From NCBI GenBank assembly GCA_024276605.1, contig JAJRWX010000023.1, positions 145,538 through 189,204 of the forward strand: DNA of 43,667 nt, given 5' to 3'. Source of the DNA: Planctomycetota bacterium (GTDB taxonomy: Bacteria; Planctomycetota; Phycisphaerae; UBA1845). Position 1 is the stretch's first letter. The number at the start of each line of letters is the position of its first letter. The position numbers and the translations under genes are program-made. Of the stretch, positions 16,072 to 25,122 are shown piece after piece. The notes below the pieces were generated by a model. The model worked only from the letters and a program-made list of their open reading frames with translations, made no database searches and had not been told where the DNA came from.

Positions 16072-17343
16072 CTAGTGGTTTTCCAATCCGCAGCTACTCA
16101 ACATAAAGCCACTTCTTGCGGACATATCATCCTTCCAGGCAGCCCGCCCTTTGGCACCGGTAAACAACAACTTTGTAGAAAAGTCTAAATCAACATCTCC
16201 ACCAACACCATCAACCAGCAGCATGATCGCATTCTGCATACCCACGGGGAATACATCGGGATAGATCGAAGACTGGGTAAAGGTCTGATCCAGCATAAGC
16301 TGGTTCAAGCTTGCGGTTATATCCATGATACCCGAAGGATCGGAAGTATGTATCAGACCTAGTAGATGTCCAATCTCATGGCTAGTCACATTGGCCAACG
16401 CTTGGGCTATCTCATCATTACTTGGCTGCAAACCGCCAAACACTGCGAAGGTATCCGTAAAAACAATGGCTACCTGACCTGCGGTCGCATTGTATTCATC
16501 AACGCCTTCAGCTACACCGAGCAGGCCGGGATCGGATGAACCGAAAAATACCCTTGTCATATAAGATTCAAATCGAGCGCCTTCGCTAGTGGATAATATC
16601 GTGATATCAAGGTCGGTAAAATCCTCTCGTACCTTTTGTACCAATGCTTTGATTACATCGTCAGTCTTACCTGCAAATCTCGTGTCTATTTGTGATGCAT
16701 CAAAACGTGGGACATCCACAGCCGGACGCGTGCTAATGCGTACATTGTTGCCACCATCGAAGACTAAAAGGACCGTATCCGGCCTGGGCGAAGGTGTTAC
16801 CGCATCAGGCACTACACTGGCCACCAGGCCGTATTCACCGTTGGCGCTATACCCCGGCGTGGCAGACACTGCTATATAGTAGGCGCTTGATGCGCGTCTG
16901 GCGATGATATCAATAAATGGTTGTTGAGAACCAAGATACACGTTGCGGTGATCATTGACCAATAGGGCAGCCCCTTGTTCGTCAAAGAGCGCAATCGCAC
17001 CATTGAGCGTATCTTCAGTCGTCATATCGACGATGATACGATCGCCGACAGCTACAGCGCCGAGGTTGTACAGGTCTACATCGCCTGCACCGTTGATCGA
17101 ACCACGGATGACCAATGAAGATTCGGGAATGGATACCAATTCCGCCGATTGAAAGGCATCGTTGGTATCGGTTTCAAAGAAGATGTCTTCGGCACTTTCA
17201 TCCAGCAAAGCAAGACTAAGCGTCGGTCGCGAGGGACGCGAACCATCAAGCCCGGGAATCACCCCGCAACCCACGAGCAGTAAAATCGTTATGTTTGCAG
17301 ACCAGAATCCCGCGCGTACACGGCGTTGTTTTTGGACCAGCAC
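16072..17343 (-). CDS. Metzincin-like zinc metalloprotease lipoprotein B
   Basis: 423 residues, GTG start behind a G-rich Shine-Dalgarno-like tract. Lipobox LVGC at about residues 23-26. It has the same order as its neighbour: PPC-like domain (GAGDVDLYNLGAVAVGDRIIV; SAYYIAVSATPGYS), then HEIGHLLGLIH from residue 322 and GIMD as the Met-turn. Shared blocks such as VLLVFDGG / IVVIDFDGG, VPRFDASQI / IPAFDADQI and NVTSHEIGH / NVTAHEAGH show recent common origin by tandem duplication. It ends with about 40 extra residues (from DVDLDFSTK) that are absent from the partner and end in SSCGLENH; this tail may be frame-derived. Upstream lies a 350-bp gap shared with addA in which I see no gene. Confidence 0.85.
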   Translation of the reverse strand: MLVQKQRRVRAGFWSANITILLLVGCGVIPGLDGSRPSRPTLSLALLDESAEDIFFETDTNDAFQSAELVSIPESSLVIRGSINGAGDVDLYNLGAVAVGDRIIVDMTTEDTLNGAIALFDEQGAALLVNDHRNVYLGSQQPFIDIIARRASSAYYIAVSATPGYSANGEYGLVASVVPDAVTPSPRPDTVLLVFDGGNNVRISTRPAVDVPRFDASQIDTRFAGKTDDVIKALVQKVREDFTDLDITILSTSEGARFESYMTRVFFGSSDPGLLGVAEGVDEYNATAGQVAIVFTDTFAVFGGLQPSNDEIAQALANVTSHEIGHLLGLIHTSDPSGIMDITASLNQLMLDQTFTQSSIYPDVFPVGMQNAIMLLVDGVGGDVDLDFSTKLLFTGAKGRAAWKDDMSARSGFMLSSCGLENH

Positions 17344-17677
17344 AGTTCATCCCCCCCCGTTCCATATGCGAGTAAATACTTTCCCCTGCCGATTCGCATC
17401 ACCGGCTACTCCCACATAGGAGTTACGCAAACCGTGCAGGTTGGCCGTCGTAAGTGCGGCGATGAAATCGTCGCGACTCACGCCGGCCAACCCCCCGGTC
17501 AGCTGTGCTTCGTCCCCCTCCAATGCGAATGTACAATACGCCCGTCCAACAAGCAGTCCGATGAATGGTCTGGGCTGGAAAAACGTCTGGATTGAATTTT
17601 TTTACCTTTATAAGCTCAAAATTCCGTGAACTTTAGGACGTTTTTGGTAAAAATGATGCGTCCGAAAAAACGTTAGC

Positions 17678-17683
17678 TATAAT
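17678..17683 (+). promoter_or_regulatory. Candidate -10 element (TATAAT) close to the addA start
   Basis: A perfect TATAAT ends 11 bases before the addA ATG (17695). Transcription would start about 5 bases before the ATG, giving a leaderless or near-leaderless mRNA. No Shine-Dalgarno sequence is visible in between, which fits. No clear -35 at 17-bp spacing. Confidence 0.45.
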
Positions 17684-17694
17684 ATCCGGCATTG

Positions 17695-20600
17695 ATGACT
17701 ACGATTCCATTTACCACTGAGCAGCAACAAGCCATCGAGGCTACCGGTTGCAGCGTGATTGTGTCCGCTGCGGCGGGTTCTGGTAAGACCGCCGTCCTTG
17801 CCCAACGATGCGCCTATCTGGTGTGTGATGCTCCACCACCATATCGCTGTGATGTAGATCAACTCGTCGTGTTGACCTTTACTGATGCAGCAGCCACTGA
17901 GATGCGTGATCGAATCGTAGCCGCCCTTCGTGAGCGACTCCAGAACCAACCCAACGACCGTCGGCTTCGTGAGCAAATAGCGATGTCCGGGGCTGCGCAT
18001 ATATCCACGATTCATGCCTTTTGCCAATGGCTTATTCGCCGATGGTTCAATGAACTTGGTCTTGATCCAGCCGCGACATTGCTCGACGGAGACGAATCGA
18101 ATCTGCTACGCCGGGAAGTTCTGCACGATCTCTTTTCCACGCTGTACGATCGTGCGCACACAGTACGCAACGCTTCGGATCATATTCGAGCGGGCGATCC
18201 GCATGACGAAGAATCCGTCGCATCTAACCCATTCAATATAACCAACGAAGACTACAACCAATTAAGCGCTGGTTTTATCGATCTTGTAGACGTCTATGGG
18301 CTAGGCCAGGATGCGCCTATTGGCTCGTTGATTCTGCAACTCGCTGAATTCTTATCCTCACTACCGGATTCGGAAAGTTGGTTAACAGAAGCTGAGTCGG
18401 TTCAATCGCAGTCTCCGGAGACGATTATCCTACGTCTGATCGGCGAGCTACAAAGTGAAATGCAACGTCAGATTCAGCATTGCCAGCCATTAGCCCAATG
18501 CATCGAAGCCGGGCTTGAGATCGGTCTACCCTACGCAGAATCTATTCGGGCCTATGTGGAACAACTCCAGGTGTGGTCAGCTAAGTTGTCCAGCCGTAAG
18601 GCTGATACACACGATTCGACTGAGGTAATGCTAAAGTCCTTCGAAACGCTGCGTGGCGAAATCGAGACCTATGAATTTTTGAAGGCGACATCAAGGCTGG
18701 CCAAAGATGCGCCGCAGACAGTACGTCAGGCCCGTGACCAGGCCAGTAAACACTTGACCCATGTGAAGAAGGATTTATTCACCAAACGAATTAAATCCCG
18801 TTATAGCCTATTTTCCGTTGATGAATGGAAGGCAGGCCTGGAACAGGTTTCGCCGTATGTGGCGACGATCACCCAACTTTCGCGGGCTTTTCTTCACGCC
18901 TACGCTGCACGGAAAAAACAAGAGGCCCTACTCGATTTCTCCGACCTCGAGCGATATGCGTTTGTGCTGTTAACCCGCGATGGTCAGGTTGATAGCCCTT
19001 CGGAAATAGCGGTTGAATTGCAACAACGCTTCACCCACGTACTCGTCGATGAATTTCAAGACATCAATCCCATTCAGCAAGCGATTCTTAAGTTAATAAG
19101 CCGAGAATCCAACGCCGACCTCGATGACAATCTCTTTACGGTAGGTGATGTAAAACAGAGCATCTATCGATTTCGCCTGGCGGAACCTGCACTATTTACC
19201 CATCGATTGCACACGTTTCGCCTGGCAACGGGACAACATCAGGCTATCGATTTACAAAAAAACTTTCGTAGTAGACCCCAGGTGATCGACGCGGTAAATC
19301 TCATCTTTCGATCGCTCATGCCGGGCCGGGAAAATGGCATCGTCTATGACCAACAAGCAGAGCTATGCCTGGGTAGAGACGTGCAAAACGACCCGAGGCA
19401 ACCCGTCGAAATTCATCTGTTGCAACGACGTTTCACGCAAGAGGAAAGTGAAGAAGAGCCTTCAGTGATGGATGCTCAAAGTTCCAAGCACTGGACCTAT
19501 GCGGCGCGGGAAGCTTACGTCATTGGTTCGCGTATCAAATCGTTAATGGAGACGGGGACGATTCAACCAAACGGCAAAGCCCTTACGTACAAACATATAG
19601 CTATTTTGCTCAGGGCGGCGCGGGTCAATGGCGAGCAGATGGCTACGATGCTAACGAAGATGGGTATTCCCGCATACGCAGCGGCGGGTGGTTCGTTGAT
19701 GGAAACCGTTGAAGTGCGCGATGCATTAGCAGCCATGCGGGTGCTGGATAATGCGCAACAAGATATCCCATTGGCCGCGGTGATGCGCAACGGCATATTC
19801 GGTGAAACCTTTGGCCCTGACGACCTACTTTTGGTGCGTAACCTGAATCGCAGTATACCGTTTCATGCCTGCGTGCGTGAGTATGCCGTGTCAGGCAGCC
19901 ATGAGGCGCTACGCGAGCGCGTGATATCACTGCTGGCTCGCATCAAGCGATATCGCAAAGCGATGCGCCTGCAATCGGTAGCTGATGTGTTGTGGGAGCT
20001 GTTCGAGGAGTTTGGTTTTCTGGCCTATGTGGGTGGCCGGCCACAGGGACGGCAACGCCGCGCCAACCTGCTCAAATTGCACCAACTCACGCAGGAATTC
20101 GGGGGATTTCGGCGACAAGGATTACATCGATTCATCCGGTACATCGATTCGCTGACCGATGCCAACCGAGATGTATCCATCGCGCCCACGAGTAGTGAAA
20201 GCGAAAACGTCGTACAAATCCTCACCATACATCAGAGTAAAGGGCTGGAATTTCCGGTTGTTTTTCTGGCTGGACTGGGCACAAAATTTAATCTGGGCGA
20301 TCGAAGTGGACGCATGATTTATGAGCGTGTGGGAAAGCTCGGCCTGCGGGTGATCGACAGAGAAAAAATGATCGAGTACCCCTCCGCAACCCATCACCTG
20401 GTGGTGGAGGAAGTTGAGCGTAATGCCCGCGACGAGGAGGTGCGTATTCTGTACGTAGCCATGACACGGGCGCGGGACAAACTCGTCATGGTCGGTTCAA
20501 CAAATGAGTTGGAGGACTGGTCAAGCCTGCCTTCCCGCCATGCGCCGCTACCACCCATCACCCAACATGAGCTAACCACGGCTTCGTCACCGTTGGATTG

Positions 20601-21558
20601 GCTTTATCCCACGTTAGCAGCTTCACCACTGGATACGATTAGTGCATCCGACCAAGCTACAAATACCTTGTTCACCCTGCAAACCTATCTACCCGAGCAG
20701 ATGCAAGCATGGCGGGCACAAGCACAACCGACGGAGGATGAGTCTGCAACGCTACGCGCAATCGCTAACTTGCAACCGATTCCCAGTGGTGAACCTATCG
20801 CACTGAATGATCCGCAAGCACAGCGCGTCATCCAACGATTTGATCGTGAGTATCCTTTTCTAGGAGCCACTTCCATCCGGGCCGCCATCGGCGCGAGCGA
20901 AGTGAAACGATATTTCGAAGATACCCGGGATGCACCAGCGCAATTCATCAATGCTGATGGACAAATGCATCATGGCGACAAAAAAGTTGCCTTGACCATG
21001 CCCGAGGAAAATGCCCCCCAAAACGATGATGCACCCATGCAACGAGGCATCATCAATCACCGATTGTTGCAGCACCTGAATTTTTCGACTGCGCGAGACG
21101 AAGCAGACATAAGGGCTGAGATTAAAAGACTATGCCGGGAGCAACTGCTGAGTGAAGAGGAGGCATCATGGATCGAAATTGAGGCTATCGCTTGGTTTTT
21201 ATCGACGCCGCTGGCTGAAAAAATTCGCCGTACCGGGCAGGCCCTTCGCCGAGAGTTCCATTTTATCTGCACTCAACCGATCGACTGGTTCGACCCAACA
21301 GTCGAAGCTCAACCAAGCGATACGGTGTTAGTACGCGGCATCGTAGACGGCGTTTTACCAGAAGAGCGGTCAGTCGAAATCATCGACTACAAAACGGACC
21401 GGGTCTCTTCTGCCGACGTAGCTGAGCGCGCCCAAAGCTATCGACCACAAATGACGCTGTACGCCCGGGCCATCCAAAAACTCTGGAAAAAGCCGGTTAG
21501 CCAATGCTCGCTCGTATTTCTAACCCCAAGGAAAATCGAGGTACTCAAAGACTTGTGA
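17695..21558 (+). CDS. addA: AddA-type ATP-dependent helicase/nuclease
   Basis: 1287 residues. UvrD-like SF1 helicase motifs appear in order: Q-motif TTEQQQAIEA, Walker A AAAGSGKTAVL (about 24-34), Ia VLTFTDAAATEMRDRI, II DEFQDINPIQ (about 452), III GDVKQSIYRFR, IV LQKNFRS, V HQSKGLEFPVVFLAG, VI LYVAMTRARDKL. The C-terminal RecB-family nuclease has GIINHRLLQHL and EIIDYKTDR (Asp at about 1231, Lys at 1233), so both engines look intact. AddA processes double-strand breaks for RecA loading together with AddB, whose gene is not adjacent on either side here. The TTG at 17692 is in frame directly before the ATG. Length is normal for AddA. Confidence 0.93.
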   Translation: MTTIPFTTEQQQAIEATGCSVIVSAAAGSGKTAVLAQRCAYLVCDAPPPYRCDVDQLVVLTFTDAAATEMRDRIVAALRERLQNQPNDRRLREQIAMSGAAHISTIHAFCQWLIRRWFNELGLDPAATLLDGDESNLLRREVLHDLFSTLYDRAHTVRNASDHIRAGDPHDEESVASNPFNITNEDYNQLSAGFIDLVDVYGLGQDAPIGSLILQLAEFLSSLPDSESWLTEAESVQSQSPETIILRLIGELQSEMQRQIQHCQPLAQCIEAGLEIGLPYAESIRAYVEQLQVWSAKLSSRKADTHDSTEVMLKSFETLRGEIETYEFLKATSRLAKDAPQTVRQARDQASKHLTHVKKDLFTKRIKSRYSLFSVDEWKAGLEQVSPYVATITQLSRAFLHAYAARKKQEALLDFSDLERYAFVLLTRDGQVDSPSEIAVELQQRFTHVLVDEFQDINPIQQAILKLISRESNADLDDNLFTVGDVKQSIYRFRLAEPALFTHRLHTFRLATGQHQAIDLQKNFRSRPQVIDAVNLIFRSLMPGRENGIVYDQQAELCLGRDVQNDPRQPVEIHLLQRRFTQEESEEEPSVMDAQSSKHWTYAAREAYVIGSRIKSLMETGTIQPNGKALTYKHIAILLRAARVNGEQMATMLTKMGIPAYAAAGGSLMETVEVRDALAAMRVLDNAQQDIPLAAVMRNGIFGETFGPDDLLLVRNLNRSIPFHACVREYAVSGSHEALRERVISLLARIKRYRKAMRLQSVADVLWELFEEFGFLAYVGGRPQGRQRRANLLKLHQLTQEFGGFRRQGLHRFIRYIDSLTDANRDVSIAPTSSESENVVQILTIHQSKGLEFPVVFLAGLGTKFNLGDRSGRMIYERVGKLGLRVIDREKMIEYPSATHHLVVEEVERNARDEEVRILYVAMTRARDKLVMVGSTNELEDWSSLPSRHAPLPPITQHELTTASSPLDWLYPTLAASPLDTISASDQATNTLFTLQTYLPEQMQAWRAQAQPTEDESATLRAIANLQPIPSGEPIALNDPQAQRVIQRFDREYPFLGATSIRAAIGASEVKRYFEDTRDAPAQFINADGQMHHGDKKVALTMPEENAPQNDDAPMQRGIINHRLLQHLNFSTARDEADIRAEIKRLCREQLLSEEEASWIEIEAIAWFLSTPLAEKIRRTGQALRREFHFICTQPIDWFDPTVEAQPSDTVLVRGIVDGVLPEERSVEIIDYKTDRVSSADVAERAQSYRPQMTLYARAIQKLWKKPVSQCSLVFLTPRKIEVLKDL

Positions 21559-21607
21559 TACCACTGCTTTTTTTAATGACATGGGTTGCCACGCAAGCAG
21601 TAGCACA

Positions 21608-21636
21608 CCGTCATTCCCGCGAAGGCGGGAATCCAG
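21608..21636. repeat. Small inverted repeat (GTCATTCCCGC family), half copy
   Basis: CGTCATTCCCGCGAAGGCGGGAATCC, a 9-bp stem with a short loop, typical of the dispersed family. It sits 50 bp past the addA stop in the 298-bp gap before putA, where a hairpin could end or stabilise the addA transcript. Nothing else is supported in that gap. Confidence 0.7.
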
Positions 21637-21856
21637 CCACACCCGGCGACTTCGTTTTTCCAGTCCACATACAGCATCCTTCGTTTCTGTGTATCGCTTT
21701 TTTGAAGCAATCTTCCGAGAAAAAATGAGCATTGACCGCTACAAAATAAATGAGCTTGCTCTAGTTGTCCTAACTCGCCGGTCGTGGTACGAACCGTGTA
21801 GGAAAATGAGGCGGTAGCTAACAGTCTATGATTAACCAACGGACCTGCGTAACAAT

Positions 21857-24800
21857 ATGACCAACAGCCAACAGAATTGCATCAACCAGCGCACATGTGA
21901 AATCGGATATGAGATATTCGAGTGCGCTGCTCAAGCTCAACCGCACATCTGGCAACGCGCCTGGTGGTTGGAGCAGATGACGAAAGCGCTGGACCCTTAT
22001 CCAGCTATGCAAACGAGACTATTCCAGTTCGTGGATTGTCTACCCGCACTCCGAACCCATCGAGACATCGCCCGCCATCTGCGGGAATATGTTGATCCCA
22101 CCCAAACCCCCTTTCCACAGTTCACCGCTGCGGTCCTGGGTACCGGGAAAGGGCAAAACCGGAGAGCAGAATTCGTGGGTAAGATGGCCGGGATAGGCGC
22201 GATCCAAATGGCCCATCGTTTCATCACCGGCTATGACATCCCCACAGCCATGAAGACCATCCAACGATTACGCCGAAACGGTATGGCCTTCACCATGGAC
22301 GTACTCGGCGAATCCACAACCAGCTACGCACGAGCCGATGCCTACGCACAGCTGTACCACGGTCTAATTCGCCGCCTTCCCGGGCGCACACGTCTTTGGC
22401 CCAGTGACCCGGACATCGACCAAGACCATTACGGTCGGCTGCCGCGCGTCAACTTATCCATCAAATTGACCGGCTTGGACCCCCATTTCGACGCCATCGA
22501 CCCGACGCGGTCCATCCGCGTAGTCTGCGAAAGATTACGTCCATTACTGCGCCAAGCGCGTGAAGCGGGCGTGTTTATGAATATCGATCTCGAATCCACA
22601 AAACATCGAGAAATCACCTTTGAACTATTCAAGTCACTGCTGATGGAAGATGAATTTCGCACGTGGACCGACATTGGCATCGTCGTGCAGGCCTACCTAC
22701 GTAGCGGCGAGCAAGACCTTCGTCGTCTGCTTGATTGGGGTCAACATCGTGGACATCGCTTCTCGATTCGGTTGGTGAAAGGAGCTTACTGGGACGCAGA
22801 AACCGCCGCCGCAGTTCGCAACCATAAAACGCCGCCGGTCTGGACGCGTAAGTGGGAGTCGGATGCCTGTTATGAACGACTCGCACGTATCATGCTGGAA
22901 AATACGCACCTGATTCGACCGGCATTCGCTTCGCACAATGTGCGTTCACTGGCCTACGTACTGGCCTTAGCTGAGTCGCTGGGCCTATCGCGCCGACACT
23001 TTGAAGCGCAAATGCTCTACGGCATGGGCGATCCCCTAAAAAGTGCGATGATCAAACTCGGCGTTGGCCTGAGGGTCTACTGCCCCTATGGCGATCTTAT
23101 GCCGGGTATGGGATATCTCATTCGCCGACTGCTCGAAAACTCATCCAATGACAGTTTCTTAAAACAATCATTCACCGATCGAACGTCTCATGAAAAACTC
23201 CTGCAAGACCCTGCCGTCGCTCAGCCGCCCAGCGCGCCGCTGCCGAAACGTTATTATCGAAATACTTATATCGAGGAATCTACGTCCATGTTTACCAATG
23301 CTTCCCATACCAATTTCGCCATCGAGGACAGCCGTAAAAAAATGATCGGTGCAATTCAGTATGTACGAGGCGAGGCATCACGACTGTACCCGGCTGTAAT
23401 CGACGGTCAGTCCATCACAACCGAAGACACTTTCGCTTCATGCAATCCGTCGAATAACGCAGAAGTCATCGGGCGCATCACCCTAGCCTCAACCATGGAC
23501 GCTGACCGCGCAGTCGCCGCAGCAATGCGCGCATTCGATACCTGGCGACATACCACCGCGACGCTACGAGCGGACCTATTGCGAAAAGTAGCGAATCGTC
23601 TGGAGGACAGACGGTTCGAGCTGGCAGCTACGATGATTCTCGAAGTCGGAAAACCCTGGCGCCAGGCCGATGCCGATGTCACTGAAGCAATCGATCATTG
23701 GCGATATTACGCCGACCAGATCGAACACATTCAAAATAACCCACGTGTGCGAAATCTCCCCGGTGAAGATAATCAACTAACCTACTCACCCAAGGGAGTT
23801 TGCGCAGTTATATCGCCGTGGGCGTTCCCGTTGGCTATTCTGTCCGGCATGACCGGCGCCGCTTTGGCTGCGGGTAACACGGTGGTCATCAAACCGGCGT
23901 GCGAAGCCTCCATAGTCGCAGCCAAGCTTTTTGAGACCTTGATAGAAGTGGGCCTACCCGCCGGCGTAGTTAACTTTCTTCCGGGCCGAGGTTCACAGGT
24001 CGGGTGGCACCTTGTCGAGCACGGCGACGTGAACATCATAGCCTTTACCGGTTCTCAAGAAGTAGGGACACGAGTGATTCATGCGGGTGCTAACGTGCGT
24101 CCTACCCAAGCCTTTATTAAGAAAATGATCGTCGAAATGGGTGGTAAGAACGCCATTATCGTCGATCGTGACGCCAATCTCGATGAAGCGGTACAGGCGA
24201 TACTCGAATCCTCGTTTGGTTATGCCGGACAAAAATGTAGTAGTTGCAGTCGGGTCATTGTCATGGATGAACTGTTTGACGAACTAGCCCAGCGACTCAC
24301 CGAAGCCGTCAATAGCCTAACAATCGGCCCGGCGGAACAACCTGCCGTCCAGGTTGGGCCGGTGATTAATGCCCGCGCGGTGGCACGTTTCAATACTTAT
24401 TTAGAGCTGGCACGCTTAGAGGGAAAGGTGCTCGTGCAAGCCTCATTACCCGACGACGCTGACAAGGGGCATTTTGTGGCCCCCACAGTCATAACAGATA
24501 TCACAAGTAACGCCCGCATCGCCCAAGAGGAAATCCTCGGGCCAATGCTGGTTTTATTACGAGCTACCAACTTCGACGAAGCCTTGGATATTGCCAATGG
24601 CACGCGGTACGCCCTCACCGGCGGCCTGTTCTCTCGAAGCCCTGACCACATCAACCGTGCCAAACAGGCGTTCGCCGTGGGCAATCTGTACATCAATCGC
24701 AGCATTACCGGCTCACAAGTAGACGCTCAGCCTTTCGGCGGCTTCAGATTGAGCGGCACAGGCGTCAAAGCAGGTTCACCCGATTATTTACTGCATTTTA

Positions 24801-24877
24801 TGGATGCACGATGCATTACCGAAAATACTTTACGCAGCGGTTTAGTACCGGATGAAAATCATTCCAACATCGTGTAG
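21857..24877 (+). CDS. putA: Bifunctional proline dehydrogenase / L-glutamate gamma-semialdehyde dehydrogenase (PutA)
   Basis: 1006 residues. The first half is the FAD-dependent proline dehydrogenase TIM barrel: VNLSIKLTGLDPHFDAIDP, FMNIDLES and RLVKGAYWDAE are conserved motifs, and the end GMGYLIRRLLENSSN matches the substrate-binding helix with Arg pairs. The second half (from about 490) is an aldehyde dehydrogenase: SPWAFPLAILSGMTGAALAAGNTVVIKPA for NAD binding, EMGGKNAIIVDRDANLDEA for the Glu region, and the catalytic Cys at residue 794 in YAGQKCSSCSRVIV. Together they oxidise proline to glutamate. It lacks the N-terminal DNA-binding domain of regulatory PutA, as in most short PutAs. A 28-residue membrane peptide gene follows 71 bp downstream. 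Confidence 0.95.
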   Translation: MTNSQQNCINQRTCEIGYEIFECAAQAQPHIWQRAWWLEQMTKALDPYPAMQTRLFQFVDCLPALRTHRDIARHLREYVDPTQTPFPQFTAAVLGTGKGQNRRAEFVGKMAGIGAIQMAHRFITGYDIPTAMKTIQRLRRNGMAFTMDVLGESTTSYARADAYAQLYHGLIRRLPGRTRLWPSDPDIDQDHYGRLPRVNLSIKLTGLDPHFDAIDPTRSIRVVCERLRPLLRQAREAGVFMNIDLESTKHREITFELFKSLLMEDEFRTWTDIGIVVQAYLRSGEQDLRRLLDWGQHRGHRFSIRLVKGAYWDAETAAAVRNHKTPPVWTRKWESDACYERLARIMLENTHLIRPAFASHNVRSLAYVLALAESLGLSRRHFEAQMLYGMGDPLKSAMIKLGVGLRVYCPYGDLMPGMGYLIRRLLENSSNDSFLKQSFTDRTSHEKLLQDPAVAQPPSAPLPKRYYRNTYIEESTSMFTNASHTNFAIEDSRKKMIGAIQYVRGEASRLYPAVIDGQSITTEDTFASCNPSNNAEVIGRITLASTMDADRAVAAAMRAFDTWRHTTATLRADLLRKVANRLEDRRFELAATMILEVGKPWRQADADVTEAIDHWRYYADQIEHIQNNPRVRNLPGEDNQLTYSPKGVCAVISPWAFPLAILSGMTGAALAAGNTVVIKPACEASIVAAKLFETLIEVGLPAGVVNFLPGRGSQVGWHLVEHGDVNIIAFTGSQEVGTRVIHAGANVRPTQAFIKKMIVEMGGKNAIIVDRDANLDEAVQAILESSFGYAGQKCSSCSRVIVMDELFDELAQRLTEAVNSLTIGPAEQPAVQVGPVINARAVARFNTYLELARLEGKVLVQASLPDDADKGHFVAPTVITDITSNARIAQEEILGPMLVLLRATNFDEALDIANGTRYALTGGLFSRSPDHINRAKQAFAVGNLYINRSITGSQVDAQPFGGFRLSGTGVKAGSPDYLLHFMDARCITENTLRSGLVPDENHSNIV

Positions 24878-24948
24878 ACTATTGATCGCTAGGAGAAAGG
24901 CAGTCAACGTCGACAGCCTCTAATGTAGGATGAGAAGGAGACCCGCGG

Positions 24949-25035
24949 ATGGAATTATCAGAATTTATTAATACACTCTTGGTCAATGCAGTGATCTTTG
25001 CCCTGGCGCTGTTTTTTGCGTCGAACATATTTTAA
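24949..25035 (+). CDS. 28-residue single-pass membrane peptide
   Basis: A short frame with a near-ideal Shine-Dalgarno (GAAGGAG at 24934-24940) eight bases before ATG. It encodes MELSEFINTL, then a hydrophobic LLVNAVIFALALFFA-type helix ending SNIF and TAA. The acidic amphipathic N-terminus plus one helix is the usual shape of small bacterial membrane regulators or subunits. It follows putA on the same strand by 71 bp and could be co-transcribed. No family recognised. The ribosome site and uninterrupted hydrophobic pattern are the evidence; it is too short for codon-use arguments. Confidence 0.5.
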   Translation: MELSEFINTLLVNAVIFALALFFASNIF

Positions 25036-25057
25036 TACCGGAAGTACGCTGACCGAA

Positions 25058-25113
25058 AGCGTATTGAGTACATAAGAAGCCCCTACAATGAATAGGTCGG
25101 GGTTGCGTACGCT
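25058..25113. terminator. Possible bidirectional terminator between convergent genes
   Basis: AGCGTA at 25058-25063 pairs with TACGCT at 25108-25113. Inside, AGCCCC (25078-25083) pairs with GGGGTT (25099-25104). It lies between the small membrane peptide (+) and the GT9 gene (-), whose 3' ends face each other. There is no long U-run on either strand, so this is weak. Confidence 0.3.
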
Positions 25114-25122
25114 CAAAATTTG

